From IMG/VR virus record IMGVR_UViG_3300008740_000035, positions 1 to 29,965 of that record: a stretch of 29,965 nucleotides of DNA, one strand, 5' to 3'. Every line of letters begins with the position of its first letter. Within the stretch, counting starts at the first letter, position 1. The DNA comes from a virus. The translations under genes were made by a program, and so were the position numbers. Below the pieces are notes generated by a model that did no database searches, was not told the origin of the DNA, and worked only from the letters and a program-made list of their open reading frames with translations. Below, in pieces: positions 6,945 through 15,528 of the stretch.

Positions 6945-8375
6945 ATGATTAGAACTAGTTTTAAGTGGGAAAACGAGGAATATCTTGACTCCAAGTATGG
7001 TCATAAATGCCTTCATGGCGGCGGGTCTTCAGATGCAGATCAGGATGGAGCCGAAAACGGGGGTGGAAACCAAGGCGGTGGAAATCCCGCAGATGCCAAC
7101 AACCCCGGAGTAAGTACTGGTCAAGTAGGCTCCAGTGGGGCAACAGCAGATCAGGGAGGATTTGGCGCAAGCACCGATCATGGTGATTCCGCAGTAGCAG
7201 ATGCTAACCGGGATGCTATGCGCGGATGGGATTCATCCCCCGGAAGAAGTGTAGGCTTTGGCTCTCCAACTGGCTCACATCCAGATGAAGGCCAACCGGG
7301 TTTTGGTGTTTCTCAAAGTTTCGATGATGTCGATTACGGGTACTACGATGGGTATGCTACAGAAGTAATAGGTATGAAAGAACCGGGCGCAACGCTGTCT
7401 ACGCAACAAATGAACCACAGCGTTTTCGATCCGGGCATTTCTTTGTCTACTCAGCAAATGGATACGAGGACTTTCAGCCATAACTGGGACAACCCTAACA
7501 CCCAGTTTAGCCCGATGGAATCCACGCCTATCAATGCTTGGGATAACCCTAATACTCAATTCAGTCCGATGGAGTTTGGGCCTCAACATCAAATGGCCCT
7601 TTCAACACAACAGTTAGGGCAAAACGTCACGGTTGGCTATGGGCCTCAAAGACAGGCGCAAATGGATGACATTGACGCCATGATGGAGCAACAAGGTGTG
7701 ACAACGCAGGGTTATGTAGACCCAGAGACAACAACCCTAGAAGCGATTGCACAACAGCAACACGAACAGAGGCAGAAGGAGTTGGGAACGCCCGTAGAAG
7801 AAGTCGAAACAAACCCAAATCTTATCAGTCGATTTGATCAAAGACAGTTCTACTCCGCCCTTGACGATGAAGATGCAACCGAAGAGGCAAAAGCACTAGA
7901 AATTGAAGGGTTCCTTGATCATATCAACCGGAAAAACTATACCGATACCGGACTACTTTCTAAGTTAGGGATTCGGAGTCCACAACTTAATCAAAGACAG
8001 CAGATTGAACAGGTTAAGAACTTTTTAGGAAAGCATCAGAAGGAAATTGATGCGCTAAACAAAGCCTACTCAAAGCAGATTAATGAGAACCCGGGATTTA
8101 GAAATCTTTTACCGGGCTATAAAGCCATAACCGGCTTAATGGGCCTAATCGGGCTTGAGCCTCAACACGTTCATCCATCAGTTCAGGCGTTATACGACAA
8201 GATGGTCGAACTTGGTCTAATGGAAAAAGAAGCCCCTGAAATGACCGAGGCTAAAAAGGCTCAAGTTTGCAACGCAACTACTGGTTATCGATGGGATACG
8301 GAGTCACGGGCCTGCGTTCCTATTAATCAAGACTCTGACGGCTCTTATAACCCGTATCTTGGTATTCTTGGTTGA
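6945..8375 (+). CDS. Large disordered, repeat-bearing putative virion protein (476 aa)
   Basis: Residues 25-150 are very rich in Gly, Asn, Asp, Gln and Ser and look disordered. Residues about 150-215 hold short repeats: STQQM or STQQL three times and DNPNTQFSPME twice. Residues 270-440 look helical. The C-terminus has a small two-cysteine motif, CNATTGYRWD...C, of a kind I have seen at the ends of marine phage structural proteins. The start has a modest GGA site at 6936-6938. The stop overlaps the TTG start of the glycosyltransferase, which makes this protein a possible substrate of that enzyme. The virion role is inferred from location only. Confidence 0.6.
   Translation: MIRTSFKWENEEYLDSKYGHKCLHGGGSSDADQDGAENGGGNQGGGNPADANNPGVSTGQVGSSGATADQGGFGASTDHGDSAVADANRDAMRGWDSSPGRSVGFGSPTGSHPDEGQPGFGVSQSFDDVDYGYYDGYATEVIGMKEPGATLSTQQMNHSVFDPGISLSTQQMDTRTFSHNWDNPNTQFSPMESTPINAWDNPNTQFSPMEFGPQHQMALSTQQLGQNVTVGYGPQRQAQMDDIDAMMEQQGVTTQGYVDPETTTLEAIAQQQHEQRQKELGTPVEEVETNPNLISRFDQRQFYSALDDEDATEEAKALEIEGFLDHINRKNYTDTGLLSKLGIRSPQLNQRQQIEQVKNFLGKHQKEIDALNKAYSKQINENPGFRNLLPGYKAITGLMGLIGLEPQHVHPSVQALYDKMVELGLMEKEAPEMTEAKKAQVCNATTGYRWDTESRACVPINQDSDGSYNPYLGILG
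7485..7574 (+). repeat. Two 36-bp direct repeats in the disordered protein gene
   Basis: Copies at 7485-7520 and 7539-7574 both encode WDNPNTQFSPME. They differ mainly at third codon positions, so the repeat is kept at protein level and is not a fresh duplication. Confidence 0.75.
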
Positions 8376-9445
8376 AAATAACCCATATCCCCAAAAAGAA
8401 ATGGCAAGAACTTAGCAACGAAGAACTGGGCGGTAAAAGGAAGGATACCGTTTGCCTTATCAGGTACGGAGGGTTTGGGGATTTAATTCAAGCCAGTTCG
8501 ATTTTCCCACTTATAAAAGAGAAAGGAAAAAAGGTCTGCGTCAACGTAACTGAAAATGGTTACGACATTTTAAAAAATGACCCGAATGTTGATGAACTCC
8601 TTATACAAACAACGGATCAAATCCCGAACGAAGAACTAGAGTCTTACTGGAAACGCCTTCGCAGGATTTTCCCAAGTGTAATCAACCTCAGTTGCATTGT
8701 TGAGCAGGGGTTACTGCTTCTGCCAAACAGTCCGATTTATAACGCAGATAAATCTGAGCGGCATAAGAAATTAAATAAGAATTACTCTGAAGCGCTTCAC
8801 AATAAGGCGCGAGTTCCACACCTGTTCAACACGAAGTTTTATCCAAGCGCCTCGGAAAAGAAATGGGTCGCAGAACAGCGCAGGAATATGCGGCTCGGCT
8901 CCCAGCATTACGTCATCGTTGTTGCTCTCTCTGGTTCATCGGTACACAAGGCGTATCCATACATGGATTCCGTGATTGCTTATTACATGACGGAAGAGCC
9001 AACAGCGAGATTTGTGTTAGTGGGTGAAGAACTCTGCAAAATGCTTGAGGTTGGATGGGAAAAAGAATCCAGAGTGTTCTGCAAAAGCGGTGATTGGTCT
9101 ATCAGGGAGTCATTATCATTTGCCCAGACCGCTGATCTTGTGCTTGGCCCGGAAACAGGCGTCTTGAATGCAGTCAGTTCAGAAGATGTAGCCAAGGTCG
9201 TCATGTTGAGCCATTCCTCCGAAGAGAACTTAACAAAGCATTGGGTCAACACTACCGCCGTTAAATCAGACGCTGATTGCTACCCATGCCACAAGATGCA
9301 TTACGGTTTTGCAACCTGTAATAGGCATGAAGAAACAGGCGGCGCAATGTGTGCCGCACGGTTAGACCCAAAAAATGTGGTTGACGCTATCGACTACCAC
9401 TGGAATTTGAAGAATGACTTATCTAGAACTCTGTCAAACAGTTAG
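8372..9445 (+). CDS. GT9-like (heptosyltransferase-type) glycosyltransferase
   Basis: Likely transfers a sugar from a nucleotide donor. The N-terminal half carries LIRYGGFGDLIQASSIFPLI (from about residue 29), close to the glycine-rich start of GT9 heptosyltransferases. The C-terminal half has the matching donor-side pattern DLVLGPETGVLNAVSS (about 255-270), then a Cys-rich tail including CYPCHK. The length of 357 residues is normal for the family. The only usable start is TTG 8372, which overlaps the previous stop by 4 bases, with no clear ribosome site. A stop codon at 8348-8350 excludes a longer form. The 3' end overlaps the adaptor gene by 32 bases. The target could be a virion protein or host surface glycan; the location in the late operon favours the virion. 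Confidence 0.75.
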   Translation: MKITHIPKKKWQELSNEELGGKRKDTVCLIRYGGFGDLIQASSIFPLIKEKGKKVCVNVTENGYDILKNDPNVDELLIQTTDQIPNEELESYWKRLRRIFPSVINLSCIVEQGLLLLPNSPIYNADKSERHKKLNKNYSEALHNKARVPHLFNTKFYPSASEKKWVAEQRRNMRLGSQHYVIVVALSGSSVHKAYPYMDSVIAYYMTEEPTARFVLVGEELCKMLEVGWEKESRVFCKSGDWSIRESLSFAQTADLVLGPETGVLNAVSSEDVAKVVMLSHSSEENLTKHWVNTTAVKSDADCYPCHKMHYGFATCNRHEETGGAMCAARLDPKNVVDAIDYHWNLKNDLSRTLSNS

Positions 9446-10100
9446 ACAAGAAGTCGGCGTCTCAGGAACTGGGCCGTCAACCGTAGTGGGGCAGGAGGGG
9501 CAGTTAAAGGTTATTGTCGATTTTGTTGCGGAAGCGGATTACCAGATACAGGGATTGTGGCATGACTGGGATTTTCTTTGGTCTCAATACTCGTCAACTC
9601 TGTCAACCGGGACAAGGGCGCCCGCAACCTCTAAGCCGACAGATTTCGGAAACTGGGATATGCGCTCATTTTTCCTAGACTACACAACTGATGAGGCAAT
9701 AAACCTCACGCCATTGGCGTATGTGGACTGGCGAGATGATCTAAGACAGGGAACCGCAACCAACACTGCGCCCAATTACGTTGTGATTCAGCCTGATAAC
9801 AATTTGATTGTTGATCCTCCGCCAGACAAGGCCTACACGATTACAGCAGATTACTGGAAAACTCCGACCCGCATGACCGCGAACACGGATGAGTCGGTAA
9901 TTCCGACCCAATATCATAGAGTCATTGTGTCTAGGGCAAAGACAATGTGGGCAGAACGGGAAGAGGCGCCGGAAATCCTTATTGGGTCTTCAGCGGAGTA
10001 CCAAGACCTTCTTGAAAAACTTGAGTCTCAGTCGTTGCCGGGGCAACGTGAGCGTCGGTTCGGGAATGTAGATATCAGTCAGGTCATTCAGGCCGTTTAA
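9414..10100 (+). CDS. Head-tail adaptor protein (228 aa)
   Basis: Likely forms the ring joining the portal to the tail nozzle. The opening pattern MTYLELCQTVRQEVGVSG followed by a Gln-Gly motif and a helix ending in LWHDWDFLW is typical of the phage adaptor family seen in podoviruses and SU10-like phages. Next come a beta region with WRDDLRQG and a VIPTQYHRVIVSRAKTMWAE helix. The start lies inside the glycosyltransferase gene, with GGA (9402-9404) nine bases upstream. The stop overlaps the next start (TAATG). A nozzle-like gene directly downstream supports the call. Confidence 0.8.
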   Translation: MTYLELCQTVRQEVGVSGTGPSTVVGQEGQLKVIVDFVAEADYQIQGLWHDWDFLWSQYSSTLSTGTRAPATSKPTDFGNWDMRSFFLDYTTDEAINLTPLAYVDWRDDLRQGTATNTAPNYVVIQPDNNLIVDPPPDKAYTITADYWKTPTRMTANTDESVIPTQYHRVIVSRAKTMWAEREEAPEILIGSSAEYQDLLEKLESQSLPGQRERRFGNVDISQVIQAV

Positions 10101-12214
10101 TGACTAACATATACAGCAACATTATCGAGCGAGGTGGACTCCCCGCATCCTCGATGCGGATTAAGTACTTCCCATTTATTGGGGGAGAAATACTTACAGA
10201 CCCAGCCCTTTCACAACCTCCCGGGAGCCTGCTTTACGGTAAGAATTACGAAGTATACCCAGAGGGCGGTTATAGGCGTATCGATGGGTTTGAGAGATTT
10301 GATGGTAGAACGAAACCATCAGAAAGTATTTATTGGATTCTTGAGTTTGAAACCGGATCAGCGGCTTCAGTCGATACCAACGTCATCACTGGCGCTACAT
10401 CTGGCGCGACAGCGGAACTTATCGCAGACGCGGTAGTCGAAAGCGGCTCATACGCGGGTGGAGATGCCGTTGGCTACATGGCTGTTGCCTTGCTGACGGG
10501 TACTTTTACCGTAGGCGAAAACATCCAAGTCAGCGCATCTACCGTGGCAGTCGTTAAAACGGCTGAAAACGCTTTGGGCGCAACCACTGACGCCCTTGAT
10601 TCAACCTATTCTCAAGCCTCAATAGAGCGGGCGCGATCCAAGATTGGAACCGTAACAGGCTCTGGAGCAATCCGCGGCGTGTGGGTTTACAGTGGATCGA
10701 CGTATGCGTTTAGAGATAATGTTGGAGCAACAGAGTGCAAGATGTTCAAATCTTCCACTTCAGGATGGACGGCTGTCGATCTAGGTCAGTACATAAAATA
10801 CAACACAGGATCAGCGGTAGTTGCTGAGGGGGCCACCTTAACCGGGGCAACATCAGGAGCCACTGGGACTGTTCGTAGGATTACTATAACGACCGGAACG
10901 ATTGGCGCTAGTGATGCTACTGGGGTTTTTGTCCTCTCAGGTGTTTCGGGGACATTCCAGTCTGGAGAAAACCTACAAGTCAGTTCATCTACCGTGGCGG
11001 TATCTACGAGCGCGTTAGTAACCATATCGTTAGTTCCCGGCGGCAGATATGAGTTTGTTAATTACAACTTTGGCGGTTCCACCACAACCAACCGGATGTA
11101 CTGGGTAGACGGTTTCAACACCTGTTTTGAGTTCGATGGCACATACGCAGTGCCAATCTTTACGGGAATGTCCGTTGATACCCCGCGTCATTTAGCGGCT
11201 TACAAGAACCACTTGTTTTTAGCATTCACAAAAGGATCGCTACAGCACTCGTCGATTGCAGACCCATATGGCTGGAGCGTCATTACCGGCGCTTCAGAGA
11301 TAGCAACAGGCGGAGAGATTACTGGTCTTCAGGTGCAACCCGGAGACGCTCTGGCCGTCTTTAACCGTAATCGCATTTACATACTGTACGGAACCAGTTC
11401 GTCAGATTGGAACCTGAAAACATTTTCTAACGATTCTGGGGCTGGGGAATACACGATACAGAACCTTACGGAAACGATGTTTCTAGATGATCGTGGAATC
11501 ACAACGCTGTCCGCTGTGAATGCTTACGGCGACTTTGCGATGAACTCCATCAGCAAAAAGATTCGCCCCATAATTTCAGATAAGAAAGGTAAGTCTATTG
11601 CCTCAGTACGGGTCAGAGGTAAAGGCCAGTACAGACTCTTTTTTAACGATGGCACTGGAATATATGCCACGTTCTCTGGAAACAAGATTGCTGGATTCAT
11701 TCGAGTTGACCTTGGGAAAGTAGTTTATTCAATTTGCTCTTCTGAAGATTCGTTAGGCGATGAGATTCTTTTCTTCGGATCGGACGATGGTTACATATAC
11801 CAAATGGATAAAGGCACATCCTTTGATGGCTCTGCTGTCGAGGCGTTGTTGCGCCTTTCCTACTACCATTATGATTCTCCGACCAGAGATAAGAGATTCC
11901 GAAAGATTCAGTTTGAATTATCTGGAGACTCAAGTATCTCACTTCAATTCCAACCCGACTACGCCTACTCAGACCCAGATGTTCCTGCGGCAAGAAGTAG
12001 GAATCTTGATATTGAAGGCAGTGGCGGTTATTGGAACATTGATAACTGGGACTCGTTTAACTGGACGGGGCAAATTATCTCCACCTCGGAAGAAAACCTA
12101 GATGGGATTGGAACCAATATGGGAATGCTAATCCTTTCAGAAGCAACCTATGAACAGCCTCACATCATTCAGGGCGTGACGGTTCATTACAGCCCAAGGA
12201 GGGTACGCCGCTAA
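10100..12214 (+). CDS. Tail nozzle protein (P22 gp10 / tail tubular B-like)
   Basis: A large (704 aa) beta-rich protein, probably the hexameric nozzle through which DNA leaves. The N-terminus, RIKYFPFIGGE...PPGSLLYGKNYE then GGYRRIDGFERFDG, is the pattern I associate with this family. Residues 370-600 read like a beta-propeller platform (TPRHLAAYKNHLFLAF; FDDGT-type turns). Two related insert modules, around residues 95-155 and 240-305, share TGATSGAT near the start and GEN(I/L)QVS(A/S)STVAV near the end; they appear to be internal duplications. It is coupled by TAATG on both sides, to the adaptor and the first fibre gene. Confidence 0.82.
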   Translation: MTNIYSNIIERGGLPASSMRIKYFPFIGGEILTDPALSQPPGSLLYGKNYEVYPEGGYRRIDGFERFDGRTKPSESIYWILEFETGSAASVDTNVITGATSGATAELIADAVVESGSYAGGDAVGYMAVALLTGTFTVGENIQVSASTVAVVKTAENALGATTDALDSTYSQASIERARSKIGTVTGSGAIRGVWVYSGSTYAFRDNVGATECKMFKSSTSGWTAVDLGQYIKYNTGSAVVAEGATLTGATSGATGTVRRITITTGTIGASDATGVFVLSGVSGTFQSGENLQVSSSTVAVSTSALVTISLVPGGRYEFVNYNFGGSTTTNRMYWVDGFNTCFEFDGTYAVPIFTGMSVDTPRHLAAYKNHLFLAFTKGSLQHSSIADPYGWSVITGASEIATGGEITGLQVQPGDALAVFNRNRIYILYGTSSSDWNLKTFSNDSGAGEYTIQNLTETMFLDDRGITTLSAVNAYGDFAMNSISKKIRPIISDKKGKSIASVRVRGKGQYRLFFNDGTGIYATFSGNKIAGFIRVDLGKVVYSICSSEDSLGDEILFFGSDDGYIYQMDKGTSFDGSAVEALLRLSYYHYDSPTRDKRFRKIQFELSGDSSISLQFQPDYAYSDPDVPAARSRNLDIEGSGGYWNIDNWDSFNWTGQIISTSEENLDGIGTNMGMLILSEATYEQPHIIQGVTVHYSPRRVRR
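10514..11000 (+). repeat. Paired insert modules in the nozzle gene
   Basis: A closely similar 37-bp segment occurs at 10514-10550 and again at 10964-11000, exactly 450 bases apart. Each closes a module that opens with the TGATSGAT motif. The module interiors have diverged, so this is an old internal duplication. Confidence 0.7.
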
Positions 12215-13938
12215 TGGCGAACGATTATTACACTAGGCAAGGCTCCTATACGAAAGGAACACTCGCAAGAGGCGACGTTGTTAAGTCGGATTACGATGCT
12301 TTGGTTACCGCATGGGACTTGGGCGAAACGAACATCAAACGTGCGCTCAAACTTCCCGAAGAAGGCTCACCCCAGACAGACTGGAAGATTACCGAGAACG
12401 CATCGAACAGGGCAGGAAAGGCCATTGGGTTCGATTCTTCTGGTGACTTGGAACTCCAGACCGGGGTAGGTAACTGGGAAGGTACTTGGGCCACAGCGAC
12501 TGCCTACTCCCTGCGCGATGTCGTTGTAGACGGCGCGGCAGGAGCAAGTACTGACAACCTCTATATATGTATCGTTGCCCACACCTCTGGCACATGGGCT
12601 ACCGACCTGTCTGCCGCAAAATGGGAGTTAATGGTCAACGTCAGCGAAGCCCGTGACTGGGCGCGTAAGACTGACGGCATAGTCGATTCGACGGACTATA
12701 GCAGTAAAGCCTATGCAATCGGTGGCACTGGGGTAACGACAAGTTCGGGTAAAGGCGCGGCAAAGGAGTGGGCTACTACGACTGGTGGCTACGTTGATAC
12801 GGCAGAGTACTCCGCAAAAGAATATGCAATCGGTACAACCGTAGCCGCAGGGTCAGCCAAAACCCACGCCGATGCCTCCTCGACATCAGCCTCGGCCAGT
12901 GCGACAAGCGCGACTGCCTCGGCAACGAGCGCAACTGCGAGTGCGACATCAGCCACCGCAAGTGCCGCCAGTGCTACTGCGGCATCGTCCAGTCAAACCG
13001 CCGCCGCGAGTTCGGCAACAGCCGCCGCCGCAAGTTACGACGCTTTCGATGATCGCTATTTAGGCAGTAAGAGTTCCGATCCATCGGTTGACAATGACGG
13101 AAATACTTTACTAGACGGCGCTCTATATTTTAATACGACCAACAATGTAATGATGGTCTATGACTTGGGTACGACCACTTGGCTGAGAACCACGCCGACT
13201 ACCACTGACCAAGGTCATATAAATACCGTTAGCGGCATTGCGGCTAATGTAACCACAGTTGCTGGCCTTTCTAGTGAGGTGACAGCGGTTGCTGGCAAAT
13301 CAACTGAGATTGGATTGCTAGGTGTTCCAGCAGTAATTACCGACATGGGGATACTTGGCACTGCTGACGTAGTTGCCGATATGAACACGCTCGGAACCGC
13401 TGACGTAGTTGCCGATATGAACACGTTAGGAACGGCTGACGTGGTTGCTGATATGAATGTTCTGGCTACGGCAGATGTCGTAACTGACATGAATACTTTG
13501 GGAACTGCTGACGTAGTTGCTGACATGAATACTCTCGGCACTGCTGACGTAGTTGCCGACATGAATACTCTCGGCACATCTACTAATGTGACCAATATGA
13601 GTACCGTGGCGGCAAGTATCGCCGATGTAAACAGGTACGCAAACGAGTATACGATATCGTCTTCCGCACCCGGCTCCCCCTCTGCTGGTGACCTGTGGTA
13701 CGACAGCACGAGTTCGGTACTTAAATACTATAACGGCTCAGTGTGGGCGGCTCTCTCTGGAGACACCGACGTACTGGTTGGGAACTCCGCATCAGACACT
13801 ACTCCCGGCTACTTGTCAGCAAAGGTGGCGGCGGGTAACAACGTAACTCTTACCACGCTTAACTCAGGCGGGAATGAGCAACTTCAAATCACGGCATCGG
13901 ATAACAGTGCGGCTATGGCACTCGCATTGGGCGGATAA
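12214..13938 (+). CDS. Long repeat-rich tail fibre protein (574 aa)
   Basis: Probably the fibre attached to the nozzle. Residues 1-70 are ordered (MANDYYTRQGSYTKGTLARG) and may dock to the tail. Two copies of an EWA..T.G.VD...YSAK.YA motif follow (about 146-205). Then come an Ala/Ser/Thr heptad-like stretch (220-274), a short FDDRYLG segment, eight 12-residue TADVVADMNTLG-type repeats (371-466) and a C-terminal beta-rich end with SAGDLWYDSTSSVLKYYNG. Such repeats usually build long trimeric shafts. It is coupled to the nozzle by TAATG. A receptor-binding head is not obvious, which fits the presence of many short fibre genes downstream. Confidence 0.82.
   Translation: MANDYYTRQGSYTKGTLARGDVVKSDYDALVTAWDLGETNIKRALKLPEEGSPQTDWKITENASNRAGKAIGFDSSGDLELQTGVGNWEGTWATATAYSLRDVVVDGAAGASTDNLYICIVAHTSGTWATDLSAAKWELMVNVSEARDWARKTDGIVDSTDYSSKAYAIGGTGVTTSSGKGAAKEWATTTGGYVDTAEYSAKEYAIGTTVAAGSAKTHADASSTSASASATSATASATSATASATSATASAASATAASSSQTAAASSATAAAASYDAFDDRYLGSKSSDPSVDNDGNTLLDGALYFNTTNNVMMVYDLGTTTWLRTTPTTTDQGHINTVSGIAANVTTVAGLSSEVTAVAGKSTEIGLLGVPAVITDMGILGTADVVADMNTLGTADVVADMNTLGTADVVADMNVLATADVVTDMNTLGTADVVADMNTLGTADVVADMNTLGTSTNVTNMSTVAASIADVNRYANEYTISSSAPGSPSAGDLWYDSTSSVLKYYNGSVWAALSGDTDVLVGNSASDTTPGYLSAKVAAGNNVTLTTLNSGGNEQLQITASDNSAAMALALGG
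12871..13035 (+). repeat. Ala/Ser/Thr low-complexity shaft repeats
   Basis: The DNA encodes tandem SATSATA-type seven-residue units, about 55 residues of almost only Ala, Ser and Thr. Similar stretches form coiled-coil or fibrous shafts in phage side-tail fibres. Confidence 0.75.
13324..13611 (+). repeat. Eight tandem 36-bp units in the fibre gene
   Basis: Eight consecutive 36-base units encode the 12-residue motif TADVVADMNTLG. The first (VPAVITDMGILG) and last (TSTNVTNMSTVA) copies are degenerate and the six inner ones nearly identical, several matching strongly at DNA level. That suggests recent expansion or homogenisation and makes copy-number change likely. Confidence 0.9.
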
Positions 13939-13976
13939 CCGGCAACGACCAGCGAAATTTAGGAGATTAAACAAAG

Positions 13977-14300
13977 ATGGCAAACGCATTTAAAAACGCC
14001 GGGGCCGCGATAGCAACATCAAGAACCGATGTCTATACCTGTCCCGCCGCAACGGAAGCAGTAATCCACGCGGTGTACCTGTCCAATGTGGACGGCACAT
14101 CAAGCGTGGACGCAACGATTGAGGTCTACGACAACTCGACCACAACCTACTTCCATGTCGGCAAGACGCTCCCTGTCCCGGCGGATTCAACCTTGGTTCT
14201 TGATAAACCAATCAACCTTGAAGCCTCCGACAAACTGACGATCACGGCATCTGCCGCCTCAGACCTTGAGTGCTTCATAAGCGTTCTGGAGATCACCTAA
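13977..14300 (+). CDS. Small beta-rich virion protein (107 aa)
   Basis: A compact beta-sandwich-looking protein. Alternating strands run through VIHAVYLSNVDG, ATIEVYDNSTTTYFHVGKTL, STLVLDKPINLEASDKLTITA and a final SVLEIT. I associate this pattern with small structural proteins of marine phages, but no specific role is known to me. AGGAG at 13961-13965 sits 11 bases from the ATG, a little far. The 38-base gap before it is one of the few in this region and may mark a new translation entry point for the short-fibre series. The stop overlaps the next ATG. Confidence 0.7.
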   Translation: MANAFKNAGAAIATSRTDVYTCPAATEAVIHAVYLSNVDGTSSVDATIEVYDNSTTTYFHVGKTLPVPADSTLVLDKPINLEASDKLTITASAASDLECFISVLEIT

Positions 14301-15208
14301 TGCCATATATGGGTAACACAACTCGCAAAGCGTCTGACATCAGGCGTTTTGATGTCACTGGCTCGACAAGTGCAACCCACACGCTGACATGGACTGCCCC
14401 CAACGAGCAATCCCTGATTGTCACCATCAACGGCGTCAAGCAACATGAGGACGCCTATAGCGTAAGCGGCACAACCCTGACCCTGACCTCGGCCCTTGTA
14501 TCGGCAGATAAACTTGAAGTCATCGGGATCAATGATGTCGGTACGACGATTACTCCCGCGCAGAACTCTGTCACGGCAGACACGATTGCAGACGGCGTAA
14601 TCACCAACGCCAAGATCGACGCATCAGCGGCAATTGCGACCTCAAAGATCAGCGGCCTTGCCGCATCAGCCACAACTGACACAACTGATGCCTCAAACAT
14701 TGCAAGTGGCACATTGGCTACTGCGCGACTCGGCAGTGGCACAGCATCATCTAGCACTTATCTTGCGGGTGACAATTCTTGGAAGTCTTTGTCAACATGG
14801 GAAAACACTCCTAACTTTTATGTAAAGACAAACGCAGATCAGTCATGGTCATCGAGTTACACAAAGTTTGAATTCAATACTCTTGTTTCAGAGAGCGACA
14901 CAGGAAGTTTTGACACCACCACTAATTACCGCTTCACCGTTCCGTCAGGAAAGGGTGGTACATATTTGTTTGCGCATCAGTTTGGTGTTGCCAGTGGGTA
15001 CAACTGGTATGTCAAGACACTAAAAAACGGAACAGATGAACTTTGGTGGAGGCAAAATTCATTAAACGACGGTGGTGGTAATCGCAATATGACGCACGTT
15101 GTGGTTGCTGAGTTAGCCGCCGGAGATTATGTGGAGTGGCTCAAATATTCTGGTAGTTCTTGGACAAACTTTGGTGCGCAACTTTACGGTGTGAGGTTAC
15201 AGGCATGA
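14300..15208 (+). CDS. Short tail fibre, C1q-like head (302 aa)
   Basis: N-terminal domain (residues 1-90: MPYMGNTTRK, LTWTAPNEQSLIVTINGVKQ, YSVSGTTLTLTSAL) is the same module as in the gene at 17488. A repetitive linker follows (ITNAKIDASAAIATSKISG; STYLAGDNSW), then a C-terminal domain (about 170-302) with NYRFTVPSGKGGTYLFAHQF and ELAAGDYVEWL. That pattern matches C1q/TNF-like jelly-roll heads, which form trimers and bind receptors. ATG 14300 is chosen because it overlaps the previous stop (TAATG); an upstream in-frame start at 14270 would extend into that gene. The next small gene overlaps by ATGA. Confidence 0.78.
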   Translation: MPYMGNTTRKASDIRRFDVTGSTSATHTLTWTAPNEQSLIVTINGVKQHEDAYSVSGTTLTLTSALVSADKLEVIGINDVGTTITPAQNSVTADTIADGVITNAKIDASAAIATSKISGLAASATTDTTDASNIASGTLATARLGSGTASSSTYLAGDNSWKSLSTWENTPNFYVKTNADQSWSSSYTKFEFNTLVSESDTGSFDTTTNYRFTVPSGKGGTYLFAHQFGVASGYNWYVKTLKNGTDELWWRQNSLNDGGGNRNMTHVVVAELAAGDYVEWLKYSGSSWTNFGAQLYGVRLQA

Positions 15209-15528
15209 GTTATACATCTGAAGGACTCATCCAACTTGGTTTTGAATGGGAAAAAGATTTCTGTATTTATAAAGATTATGGTCTTGTTTGGAAATCAGAT
15301 CAGCCACAACCCACCGAAGCCGAATGTGAAGCCGCAAAAGCCGAATACGATGCCGCTGAATACCAACGCTTGAGAGCGCCAGAGTATCCACCCATCGGTG
15401 ATCAACTAGATGCGCTTCTCAAGCATCTAAATTACCGTAGAACTCAAGGAGATGAGTTAGTGCAAGAACTTGATGACATTATCTCTTCTTGGTTGAGCGT
15501 GAAGTCGAGGTTCCCGAAAGATGACTAG
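15205..15528 (+). CDS. Small fibre-associated protein, putative chaperone (107 aa)
   Basis: The first half (SEGLIQLGFEW...DYGLVWKSDQPQPTEAE) is homologous to the small proteins at 17231 and 18601. The second half (YPPIGDQLDALLKHLN ... VKSRFPK) resembles the end of the protein at 19424 and a motif common in small phage tail-fibre partner proteins. It is coupled by ATGA to the fibre before it and overlaps the fibre after it by 8 bases. A fibre assembly chaperone or connector role is inferred from pairing alone. The longer in-frame start at 15160 is rejected because it lies deep within the fibre gene. Confidence 0.68.
   Translation: MSYTSEGLIQLGFEWEKDFCIYKDYGLVWKSDQPQPTEAECEAAKAEYDAAEYQRLRAPEYPPIGDQLDALLKHLNYRRTQGDELVQELDDIISSWLSVKSRFPKDD

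Noticed and set aside
13324-13611. CRISPR-like regular repeat
   Set aside because: The 36-bp units are contiguous with no unique spacers and keep the reading frame, so they are protein repeats.
13215-13709. Minus-strand frame of 164 codons with a repeated protein pattern
   Set aside because: The repeats are the reverse complement of the 36-bp fibre repeats; no independent start signal or neighbour supports a gene.
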